The notes beneath the pieces were generated by a model, which made no database searches, was not told the origin of the DNA, and was given only the letters and a program-made list of their open reading frames with translations. A stretch of DNA of 5,362 bases from an uncultured Zetaproteobacteria bacterium (GTDB lineage Bacteria > Pseudomonadota > Zetaproteobacteria > Mariprofundales > Mariprofundaceae). The DNA is taken from positions 1-5,362 of the forward strand of contig CAJXNE010000140.1 in assembly GCA_913056285.1 (NCBI GenBank). The letters are read 5' to 3'. Within the stretch, counting starts at the first letter, position 1. Each line of letters starts with the position of its first letter. Below, in pieces: positions 1 through 5,362 of this stretch. The translations under genes were made by a program, and so were the position numbers.

Positions 1-38
1 GTGGCTCAAGGTTTTTGGTTCCGGCTATGCTGGCTTAG
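1..38 (+). CDS. Possible 3' end of an upstream gene (coaD-like tail)
   Basis: Reading from base 3, the frame gives GSRFLVPAMLA and stops at TAG (36-38), four bases before the ferredoxin ATG, so the stop overlaps that gene's ribosome binding site. This spacing is typical of adjacent operon genes. In several proteobacteria, such as Pseudomonas, coaD (pantetheine-phosphate adenylyltransferase) lies just upstream of this ferredoxin, and CoaD proteins often end in an F-V-P-x-A-V-type tail that this peptide loosely resembles. Only eleven residues are visible, so both the coding call and the coaD identity are inference. Another frame (from base 2) is also open to a TGA at 50-52 and cannot be excluded. 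Confidence 0.3.
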   Translation, partial: GSRFLVPAMLA

Positions 39-42
39 GACA

Positions 43-297
43 ATGGCTTTGATGATTACTGACGACTGTATCAACTGTGCTGTATGTGAACCGGAATGCC
101 CGAACACAGCTATTTTTGAGGGTGAGGAAATCTTTGAAATTGATCCGGGCCTGTGCACTGAATGCATCGGGCATTTTGATGAGCCGCAATGTCAGATGGT
201 GTGTCCGGTTGATTGTATTCCAATGAATCCGGATCGAATGGAATCAAGGGATGAACTACAGAAGAAATATGAAAAACTAACGGGGAAAAGTACATGA
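43..297 (+). CDS. 2[4Fe-4S] ferredoxin, YfhL / Allochromatium type
   Basis: Small soluble cytoplasmic electron carrier with two [4Fe-4S] clusters, 84 residues. The cysteines are C9-x2-C12-x2-C15-x3-C19-P, then C38-x2-C41-x8-C50-x3-C54-P with an extra C58. The eight-residue insert in the second motif and the charged C-terminal helix (about 66-80) are marks of the Allochromatium vinosum ferredoxin/YfhL subfamily, whose clusters have unusually low and split potentials. The N-terminus MALMITDDCINC lines up with the A. vinosum protein, and AGGA (37-40) precedes the ATG at 43. I therefore reject the longer frame opening at GTG 1, which would add 14 unrelated residues. The stop overlaps the gmk start (ATGA), implying translational coupling. 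The redox partner cannot be told from the sequence. The Pseudomonas-type gene is often called fdx; I leave the symbol blank because naming varies. Confidence 0.93.
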   Translation: MALMITDDCINCAVCEPECPNTAIFEGEEIFEIDPGLCTECIGHFDEPQCQMVCPVDCIPMNPDRMESRDELQKKYEKLTGKST

Positions 298-866
298 GCG
301 GACGTTTATTGATTGTTTCCGGTCCTTCCGGTGCCGGAAAATCGAGCTTATGTGGTGCGTTGTTGCAACAGAACCCGGCCTTAAAATTATGCATTTCCTG
401 CACCACAAGAGCGCCGCGCCCGGGTGAGTTGGATGGTCGCGAATATCATTTCCTCAGTGCGGATGATTTTTTGACCCAGCGTGATCAGGGCGCCTTTCTG
501 GAATCGGCGCGTGTGCATGGTAATCTGTATGGTACCAGACAGCAGGATGTGGAGTCGATGCTGGCTGCCGGCGAGGATGTGCTGCTTGAAATCGACTGGC
601 AGGGTGCACAGCAGGTCGCCGATAAAATGCCTTCCGCCATTCGCGTGTTTATCTCGCCGCCGTCACTGGAAGAATTGCGCCATCGTCTGATTTCACGCGG
701 TCAAGATGAAGCGGAGGTGGTGGAGCGCCGCGTTGCTGCCGCACAGGCCGAGATGGAGCATGCCGGGGAAGCACACTTCCAGCTGATCAACGATGATTTT
801 GATGCAACATTAAAGGCACTGGAGAGCATCGTCACAAGCTCACCCGGAGCAGAGCAATCGCATTAA
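294..866 (+). CDS. gmk: Guanylate kinase
   Basis: Cytosolic enzyme converting GMP + ATP to GDP + ADP, essential for guanine nucleotide supply and ppGpp metabolism. It has 190 residues; the Escherichia coli protein has 207. Visible features are the P-loop GPSGAGKS (residues 10-17), the GMP-binding segment CTTRAPRPGE with R39 and R42 (36-45), the FLESARVHGNLYGT motif (68-81) that holds GMP, IDWQGAQQV (100-108), the SRGQD lid segment (134-138) with the following E/R-rich helix, and LINDDFD (164-170) near the C-terminus. All key residues are present and nothing looks broken. The ATG overlaps the ferredoxin stop as ATGA, with GGGGA (282-286) as ribosome binding site seven bases upstream. The usual neighbours yicC, rpoZ and spoT are not seen: upstream is ferredoxin and downstream is non-coding sequence. 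Confidence 0.97.
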   Translation: MSGRLLIVSGPSGAGKSSLCGALLQQNPALKLCISCTTRAPRPGELDGREYHFLSADDFLTQRDQGAFLESARVHGNLYGTRQQDVESMLAAGEDVLLEIDWQGAQQVADKMPSAIRVFISPPSLEELRHRLISRGQDEAEVVERRVAAAQAEMEHAGEAHFQLINDDFDATLKALESIVTSSPGAEQSH

Positions 867-1026
867 AGAAATGAACGAACAGGCCACAACCACCCACCTG
901 GTTATTTTTTAATGAACCGTTCTGGCATAGCTACAAATGCAAAGAATCCAACAACGCATTTTATTTTAATACGATTGCTATGAATCCCGGAGGTACACGC
1001 ATCGCTAAACAGGTTAGCATTGGCGC
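867..1026 (+). other. Intergenic gap between gmk and the DUF1456 gene
   Basis: These 160 bases hold no recognisable gene. Besides the terminator candidate, they contain a frame open from 875 to the TGA at 1028-1030, whose only in-frame ATG (980) would give a 16-residue peptide ending in an ATGA overlap with the next gene. There is a GGAGGT (989-994) that looks like a good ribosome binding site, but it lies 32 bases before the DUF1456 ATG, too far to serve it directly. No convincing -35/-10 pair was found; AT-rich 961-970 could supply a -10. Confidence 0.5.
888..910 (+). terminator. Weak Rho-independent terminator candidate after gmk
   Basis: AACCA (888-892) pairs with TGGTT (899-903) around a six-base loop and is followed by A and six T (905-910), 22 bases after the gmk stop. 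An alternative pairing of CAGG (880-883) with CCTG (897-900) uses the same region. The position and T-run suit a terminator of the ferredoxin-gmk operon, but a five-pair stem is short, so this is tentative. Confidence 0.35.
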
Positions 1027-1359
1027 ATGACTAATAATAATATCCTCAAAAAAATCGCTATTGCCAACAATCTCAAACATTTTGAAATGAAAGAAATATT
1101 TGAGCTCGGTAGCTTTGAATTCAGCAGTAGCCGTATCAAGGCGTTTATGGCCGGTTCGAAAAACAAAAACTACGAAAAACTTTCCGATGAATATTTTGAA
1201 GCATTCCTGAACGGCTTTATTATCTATTCGCGTGGCCCTGTGGATGAGCCCACCGTACTGCCGCGCACGATCGAAAGTCATATCATTGGTCTGATTGAAT
1301 CAGGCAATTCGGAAGCCATTGATGAGATTCGCAGCTTGGTTGGAGCGGTAGAGGCGTAA
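1027..1359 (+). CDS. DUF1456 (YehS-like) single-domain protein
   Basis: 110 residues of unknown function, predicted soluble with no signal peptide or membrane segment. Residues 2-70 match the DUF1456 pattern as I know it from E. coli YehS: NNILKKIAIANNL, then a helix with EIFELGSFEFS, a run resembling MAGSKNKNYEKLSD, and FLNGFIIYSRGP closing the domain. YehS-type proteins usually carry two tandem copies in about 150 residues. Here there is one copy followed by a different tail (71-110, DEPTVLPRTIESHII then an acidic helix). A TAG at 1015-1017 blocks any upstream extension, so ATG 1027 is the earliest start. AGG (1011-1013) is a weak, distant ribosome binding site, so translation may be poor or coupled to an upstream frame. 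It is not obviously co-transcribed with ybiT, because a -10 box lies between them. The family call is good; no function is assigned. Confidence 0.85.
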   Translation: MTNNNILKKIAIANNLKHFEMKEIFELGSFEFSSSRIKAFMAGSKNKNYEKLSDEYFEAFLNGFIIYSRGPVDEPTVLPRTIESHIIGLIESGNSEAIDEIRSLVGAVEA

Positions 1360-1371
1360 CGCACCTGCCGG

Positions 1372-1399
1372 TTCAGTGGTCATCGCTTGTATATATAAT
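1372..1399 (+). promoter_or_regulatory. Probable promoter for ybiT
   Basis: TATAAT at 1394-1399 is a perfect sigma-70 -10 box inside an AT alternation (1390-1400). The best -35 candidate is TTCAGT (1372-1377), 16 bases upstream, matching the consensus at only three of six bases; there is no TGn extended -10. It lies in the short gap after the DUF1456 stop and would place the transcript start near 1406, giving a leader of about 70 bases to the TTG start. Confidence 0.5.
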
Positions 1400-1429
1400 A
1401 AGCAACACTAAGCTGCGCCTCCTTTTCAG

Positions 1430-1450
1430 CCATGCGTATGACTCGCATGG
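1430..1450 (+). promoter_or_regulatory. Hairpin in the ybiT leader
   Basis: CCATGCG (1430-1436) and CGCATGG (1444-1450) form a perfect seven-pair stem with a seven-base loop, extendable by one G-U pair (1429 with 1451). It buries two upstream in-frame ATG codons (1432, 1447) in the stem and exposes a third (1438) in the loop, which argues that these are not the real start. It could be an RNA stability element, a translational control structure or a protein operator; the sequence alone does not say which. Confidence 0.5.
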
Positions 1451-1465
1451 TAAATACGTTTCACT

Positions 1466-1469
1466 GGAA
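1466..1469 (+). promoter_or_regulatory. Ribosome binding site deciding the ybiT TTG start
   Basis: GGAA lies seven bases before TTG 1477. The upstream ATG codons at 1432, 1438 and 1447 have no purine-rich site in front of them; the sequence there is pyrimidine-rich, CCTCCTTTTC. This supports initiation at 1477. Confidence 0.55.
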
Positions 1470-1476
1470 CAGCGCA

Positions 1477-3078
1477 TTGATTTCTACATCCGGCATTACC
1501 ATGCAATTCGGGGACAAGCCCTTATTTGAAAATATCTCGGTCAGGTTTGGCGATCATAATCGCTACGGATTGATTGGCGCCAATGGTTGCGGAAAATCCA
1601 CCCTGATGAAAATTCTGGGCGGTGATCTGGAGCCGACGGCCGGCCACGTCAATATCGGCCAGCATCAACGGCTCGGAAAACTGCGGCAGGATCATTTCGC
1701 CTTTGAAGAGCATACGGTGCTCGATACGGTGATGATGGGCTATGAAAAGCTGTGGAAGATCAAGCAGGAACGCGATCTGATTTATGCACAGCCGGAACTC
1801 TCGGAAGAAGATGGCATGCGTGCCGGTGATCTGGAAGGGCAGTTTGCCGAACTCGATGGCTATAGCGCTGAAGCGGGTGCCGGAGAATTATTGCTGAGCA
1901 TGGATATCCCGCTGGCCTGTCACGATGGACTGATGAAATCGATTGCGCCGGGGCAGAAGCTGCGTGTATTGCTGGCGCAGGCGCTGTTTGGCAATCCCGA
2001 TGTGATTCTGCTCGATGAGCCGACCAATAACCTTGATATCAATGCCATTCGCTGGCTCGAAAACATCATCAATAACCGGGATTGCACGATGATCATTATT
2101 TCGCATGATCGTCATTTCCTCAACAGCGTCTGTACCCACATGGCCGATCTGGATTATGGTGAGCTGCGTATTTTTCCCGGTAATTATGATGCGTATATGG
2201 TCGCGGCCACGCAGGCGCGGGAAAAGCTGTTATCCGAGAATGCAAAGAAAAAAGGGCAGATTGCTGAATTGCAGGCTTTTGTCAGTCGCTTCTCGGCCAA
2301 TGCATCCAAATCCGCTCAGGCCACATCGCGCGCCAAACAGATTGAAAAAATCCAGTTGGATGAAGTGAAGCCGTCCAGCCGAGTTAATCCGTTTATTCGT
2401 TTCACGCAGGATAAAAAGCTCTACCGCATTGCGCTGGAGCTGAAGGGGTTGAGCAAGGGTTTTGATGGTAAGCCGTTGTTTGAGGGTTTTGATCTGATGA
2501 TTCCGGTTGGTGAACGGGTGGCAGTGATCGGCGCCAACGGTATTGGCAAAACCACCTTGTTACGCTGTCTGGCCAACGACCTTCAGCCCGATGCCGGCGT
2601 GGTAAAATGGTCGGAAAATGTGAATCTGGGTTATTATGCCCAGGATCATTCCGCAGATTTTGCTGAGGATGACAGCCTGTTCGACTGGATGGCGCAGTGG
2701 AAGAAAGAAGAGCACGGCGAGCAGGAGATACGCGGCAATCTCGGGCGTATGCTATTTTCCCGTAACGATATTGAAAAAACGGTGCAGAAGCTCTCCGGCG
2801 GTGAGCAGGGGCGTATGCTGTTCGGCAAGTTCATGTTTCAGAATCCCAATGTTTTGTTGCTCGATGAACCGACCAATCACATGGATATGGAATTTATCGA
2901 GTCACTGAATACGGCGCTGGAGCATTATCCGGGCACGTTGATCTTTGTCAGCCATGATCGCGAATTCGTATCCTCACTGGCCACACGCATTATTGAACTT
3001 ACACCGGATGGCATCGTGGATTATCATGGCAGCTATGAGGAATATTTGGCCAGTAGCCTGCCGGACACTGGGGAATGA
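1477..3078 (+). CDS. ybiT: ABC-F family ATPase YbiT
   Basis: Soluble twin-ATPase of the ABC-F group, whose members bind the ribosomal E site and adjust translation; not a transporter, since no membrane segment is present. Numbered from TTG 1477 it has 533 residues, close to about 530 for E. coli YbiT. NBD1 has Walker A GANGCGKST (34-42), a degenerate signature IAPGQK (156-161, also degenerate in YbiT) and Walker B ILLDEPTNNLD (177-187), with SHD at 209-211. The charged P-site interaction linker covers about 243-292 (AKKKGQIAELQ, SRFSANASKS, RAKQIEKI). NBD2 has Walker A GANGIGKTT (352-360), signature LSGGEQG (439-445), Walker B LLLDEPTNHMD (460-470; Met where Leu is usual) and SHD at 492-494. 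Starting at TTG gives MISTSGITMQF, aligning with E. coli MLVSSNVTMQF, and has GGAA upstream. ATG 1432 would add 15 unrelated residues but cannot be fully excluded. All catalytic residues are intact. It probably has its own promoter. Confidence 0.95.
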   Translation: MISTSGITMQFGDKPLFENISVRFGDHNRYGLIGANGCGKSTLMKILGGDLEPTAGHVNIGQHQRLGKLRQDHFAFEEHTVLDTVMMGYEKLWKIKQERDLIYAQPELSEEDGMRAGDLEGQFAELDGYSAEAGAGELLLSMDIPLACHDGLMKSIAPGQKLRVLLAQALFGNPDVILLDEPTNNLDINAIRWLENIINNRDCTMIIISHDRHFLNSVCTHMADLDYGELRIFPGNYDAYMVAATQAREKLLSENAKKKGQIAELQAFVSRFSANASKSAQATSRAKQIEKIQLDEVKPSSRVNPFIRFTQDKKLYRIALELKGLSKGFDGKPLFEGFDLMIPVGERVAVIGANGIGKTTLLRCLANDLQPDAGVVKWSENVNLGYYAQDHSADFAEDDSLFDWMAQWKKEEHGEQEIRGNLGRMLFSRNDIEKTVQKLSGGEQGRMLFGKFMFQNPNVLLLDEPTNHMDMEFIESLNTALEHYPGTLIFVSHDREFVSSLATRIIELTPDGIVDYHGSYEEYLASSLPDTGE

Positions 3079-3094
3079 CGCAGTTGGGTAATCT

Positions 3095-3122
3095 AAAAAC
3101 ATAGTAAAATACTGGTTTTTTT
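3095..3122 (+). terminator. Weak terminator candidate after ybiT
   Basis: AAAAAC (3095-3100) pairs with GTTTTT (3115-3120), with an inner stem AGTA (3103-3106) / TACT (3110-3113) around AAA and a small internal loop between. The T-run continues to 3122. It sits 17 bases after the ybiT stop. The stem is AT-rich, so it may be inefficient. The same bases include TAAAAT (3105-3110), a possible -10 box for the phosphorylase gene with a poor -35 (TTGGGT, 3084-3089), so the assignment is uncertain. Confidence 0.35.
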
Positions 3123-3132
3123 AATGCGATTG

Positions 3133-3184
3133 CCCTGTACCTAACGCCTCGTCACATTGACTCAGGCGGGCTGTTTGGACAGGG
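3133..3184 (+). promoter_or_regulatory. Nested inverted repeats upstream of the phosphorylase gene
   Basis: Three sets of complementary arms are nested: CCCTGT (3133-3138) with ACAGGG (3179-3184); CGCCT (3145-3149) with AGGCG (3164-3168); GTCA (3151-3154) with TGAC (3158-3161) around CAT. The inner two form an almost continuous nine-pair hairpin with one and two unpaired bases on the two sides. The element lies 40 bases before the start codon and ends before the ribosome binding site. It could be a structured mRNA leader or an operator for a regulator of glycogen breakdown. I recognise no known riboswitch or named motif in it. Confidence 0.45.
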
Positions 3185-3209
3185 TGCGCCGCAAATTTTT
3201 GTATCTCCC

Positions 3210-3216
3210 AAGGTGG
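3210..3216 (+). promoter_or_regulatory. Ribosome binding site of the phosphorylase gene
   Basis: AAGGTGG, one base off AAGGAGG, lies eight bases before ATG 3225 and fixes that start. Confidence 0.7.
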
Positions 3217-3224
3217 CTTCTTTC

Positions 3225-5362
3225 ATGTCAGACACAACTTCAAGCAAGTACGATCTTCTCGATGCACCGGCACTGGATAAAACGACAGATGGACTGGTGA
3301 AAGGTATCCAGCGCCACTATCTGCGCACCTTGGGACAGCATACCAGCAGCACGTCCAATCATTATAAATACCAGGCGCTGGCTTATACGATTCGGGATCA
3401 CCTGATGGAAAACTGGAAAAATACCAAGGATGCCTACATCGAAGCCGATGGCAAACGTTCCTACTATTTGTCTCTGGAATTCCTTATGGGTCGCGCGCTG
3501 GGCAATGCGATGCTGAATCTTGGTCTGGATGATAAGGCTGCCGATGCGTTGCATCAACTGGGCCTGAGCTATGAAGAAAAAATCGAGATGGAACGTGATG
3601 CTGGCCTGGGTAATGGCGGTCTGGGGCGTTTGGCTGCATGCTTTATTGATAGTTGTGCAACCTTGCAATTGCCGGTTACTGGCTATGGCATTCGTTATGA
3701 ATACGGCATGTTCCGGCAGGTGATTCAGAATGGCCATCAGATCGAGGAACCGGATCACTGGCTGAACTACGGCAATGTATGGGAAATCACCCGGCCTGAA
3801 TATACCCAGCGCATTCACTTTGGCGGCCATACGGAATGTTACCATGATGATCAGGGCGTGCGGCGCTGCCGTTGGGCTGATACGCAGGATGTGCTGGCTA
3901 TTCCATATGATACGCCGATTCCGGGTTTTAAAAATAATACGGTCAATACGCTGCGCTTGTGGAAATCGGCTGCGACCGATGAATTTGATCTGGGCGAATT
4001 CAATTCCGGCGATTATGCCGGTTCCGTGGCGTCAAAGAATAGCGCCGAACATATTTCGATGGTGTTATACCCGAATGATGCCAGTGAGAACGGTAAGGAA
4101 TTACGTCTGCGTCAGCAGTATTTTCTCGCCTCGGCCAGTATCAGGGATGTATTGCGTCAGTGGACGTTAGCCCACGGCAATGATTTCAGCGAGTTTGCCG
4201 ACAAAAACTGCTTCCAGCTTAATGATACGCACCCGACCGTTTCTGTTGCCGAACTGATGCGTCTGCTGATGGATGAATATCGACTGGAATGGGATGAAGC
4301 ATGGGCGATTACCAGCAAGACCATGGCATACACCAATCATACGCTGCTACCTGAAGCGCTGGAGCGCTGGCCTGTTCACCTGTTCGGGCGTTTATTACCG
4401 CGACTGCTGGATATTATTTATGAAATCAATGCCCGCTTCCTGACTATCGTGGCTGAACGCTGGCCTGGCGATGTGGCGCGTCAGAGTCGCATGTCGATTA
4501 TCGAAGAAGGCGATGTACAGCAGGTGCGTATGGCCTACTTGGCCATCGTGGGCAGTTTTTCCATCAATGGTGTGGCACAGTTGCATTCGGATTTGCTGGT
4601 TGAGGGTCTGTTCAAGGATTTCCATGAACTGTGGCCGGAAAAATTCAACAACAAGACCAATGGCGTTACCCAGCGTCGCTGGATGGCATGGTGTAACAAG
4701 CCCTTGAGCCGTTTAATCAGCGATAGCATTGGCGATGAATGGATTACCGATTTGCAGCAACTGCGTCGTCTGGCGCCGTTTGCCGATGATGCAGATTTCC
4801 GTGCTCAGTGGGCAGATTGCAAGCGTAACAATAAAGAACGTCTGGCTGCAGTGGTTGAAAAAGAGTGTGGTGTTACATTCAGTCCTGATGCGATGTTTGA
4901 TATTCAGGTCAAGCGCATCCATGAATACAAGCGCCAGCTACTCAATGTGCTGCATGTCATTCATCTGTACGAACGCATCAAGCGCGGCGATACGGCCAAC
5001 TGGACGAATCGCTGTGTGCTGATCGGTGGCAAGGCCGCGCCGGGGTATTATATGGCCAAGCAGATTATCAAGCTGGTCAGCAATGTTGCCGATGTGGTGA
5101 ATAATGATCCGGATGTGGGCGACAAGTTGAAAGTGGTGTTTTTCCCGAATTATCGCGTATCCGCCATGGAGGTGATTTGTCCGGCGGCCGATCTCTCCGA
5201 GCAGATTTCCACTGCTGGCAAGGAAGCCTCCGGTACCGGCAATATGAAATTTATGATGAATGGTGCGATGACCATCGGTACGCTTGATGGCGCCAATATC
5301 GAAATTCGTGAGGAAGTCGGCGATGAGAATTTCTTCCTGTTCGGCATGGATGCGGCAGAAGT
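3225..5362 (+). CDS. glgP: Glycogen/maltodextrin phosphorylase (GT35), 3' end outside window
   Basis: Cytosolic PLP-dependent enzyme that releases glucose-1-phosphate from alpha-1,4-glucan ends using inorganic phosphate. The frame is open from ATG 3225 to the window edge: 712 full codons of the roughly 815-830 usual, so the last 100 or so residues lie beyond the window. Family marks are YYLSLEFLMGRALGNAM in the N-terminal part, DAGLGNGGLGRLAACF (125-140), YGIRYEYGMFRQ, NDTHP with catalytic-region H336 (333-337), KRIHEYKRQ (563-571; R564 and K569 correspond to muscle R569 and K574 at the phosphate site), GGKAAPGYYMAK, and EASGTGNMKF with PLP-binding K675. Muscle-type Ser14 phosphorylation sequence is absent, as expected for bacteria. 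A good ribosome binding site precedes the ATG. The sequence cannot separate glycogen (glgP) from maltodextrin (malP) preference, and no other glycogen genes are in view, so the symbol is by family. Confidence 0.95.
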   Translation, partial: MSDTTSSKYDLLDAPALDKTTDGLVKGIQRHYLRTLGQHTSSTSNHYKYQALAYTIRDHLMENWKNTKDAYIEADGKRSYYLSLEFLMGRALGNAMLNLGLDDKAADALHQLGLSYEEKIEMERDAGLGNGGLGRLAACFIDSCATLQLPVTGYGIRYEYGMFRQVIQNGHQIEEPDHWLNYGNVWEITRPEYTQRIHFGGHTECYHDDQGVRRCRWADTQDVLAIPYDTPIPGFKNNTVNTLRLWKSAATDEFDLGEFNSGDYAGSVASKNSAEHISMVLYPNDASENGKELRLRQQYFLASASIRDVLRQWTLAHGNDFSEFADKNCFQLNDTHPTVSVAELMRLLMDEYRLEWDEAWAITSKTMAYTNHTLLPEALERWPVHLFGRLLPRLLDIIYEINARFLTIVAERWPGDVARQSRMSIIEEGDVQQVRMAYLAIVGSFSINGVAQLHSDLLVEGLFKDFHELWPEKFNNKTNGVTQRRWMAWCNKPLSRLISDSIGDEWITDLQQLRRLAPFADDADFRAQWADCKRNNKERLAAVVEKECGVTFSPDAMFDIQVKRIHEYKRQLLNVLHVIHLYERIKRGDTANWTNRCVLIGGKAAPGYYMAKQIIKLVSNVADVVNNDPDVGDKLKVVFFPNYRVSAMEVICPAADLSEQISTAGKEASGTGNMKFMMNGAMTIGTLDGANIEIREEVGDENFFLFGMDAAE

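Noticed and set aside
1..42. N-terminal extension of the ferredoxin from GTG 1
   Set aside because: The family starts at MALMITD and a ribosome binding site precedes ATG 43; the extra residues have no counterpart in relatives.
871..912. Threonine-containing 13-codon leader peptide followed by a terminator, as in amino-acid attenuation
   Set aside because: The stop lies at the T-run rather than before a hairpin, no anti-terminator pairing is visible, and the downstream gene is not an amino-acid biosynthesis gene.
924..940. Possible sigma-54 promoter (GG ... GC) before the DUF1456 gene
   Set aside because: The spacing between GG and GC is 13 bases instead of 10 and the rest of the consensus is missing.
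961..1281. 106-codon open frame on the - strand over the DUF1456 gene
   Set aside because: The + strand frame matches a known family and the antisense product resembles nothing I know.
1432..1476. ATG 1432 as the ybiT start, giving 548 residues
   Set aside because: No ribosome binding site, start codons within a hairpin, and 15 extra residues absent from E. coli YbiT; kept only as an alternative.
3157..3206. TTGACT (3157-3162) or TTGGAC (3175-3180) as -35 boxes of a phosphorylase promoter
   Set aside because: No acceptable -10 lies at 16-18 bases downstream of either; the only candidate TTGTAT matches the consensus poorly.
3240..3845. 201-codon open frame on the - strand
   Set aside because: It is wholly antisense to the clearly conserved phosphorylase gene, shows no recognisable domain and has no plausible ribosome binding site; it is a shadow of codon bias.

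Overview
The window reads as an ordinary chromosomal core region of a proteobacterium. The ferredoxin is of the Allochromatium vinosum/YfhL type, the ABC-F protein is very close to gammaproteobacterial YbiT, and base composition looks near even, with no stretch of clearly foreign composition. The relatives named in each entry were recalled from memory, not found by a search. Gammaproteobacteria or a neighbouring lineage (Zetaproteobacteria, for example) would fit; I cannot place it further.

Layout, all on the + strand. Positions 1-38 may be the last codons of an upstream gene, possibly coaD. A 2[4Fe-4S] ferredoxin (43-297) overlaps guanylate kinase gmk (294-866) by four bases (ATGA), so the two are probably one translationally coupled operon. 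A 160-base gap (867-1026) holds a weak terminator-like hairpin and a doubtful small open frame. A 110-residue single-domain DUF1456 protein (1027-1359) follows. After a short gap with a consensus -10 box and a hairpin leader comes the ABC-F ATPase ybiT (1477-3078, probable TTG start). A 146-base gap with a possible terminator and a nested stem-loop leads into a GT35 glycogen/maltodextrin phosphorylase (3225 to the window edge), which runs off the end with roughly its last 100 residues missing.

Functionally the genes are mixed housekeeping: electron transfer, GMP phosphorylation, ribosome-associated ATPase and storage-glucan breakdown. They form one tight operon (ferredoxin-gmk) and three units that are probably transcribed separately. 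I found no mobile element, CRISPR array, tRNA, rRNA, toxin-antitoxin pair or defence system. The points most worth a second look are non-coding: the nested inverted repeats upstream of the phosphorylase and the hairpin leader of ybiT.
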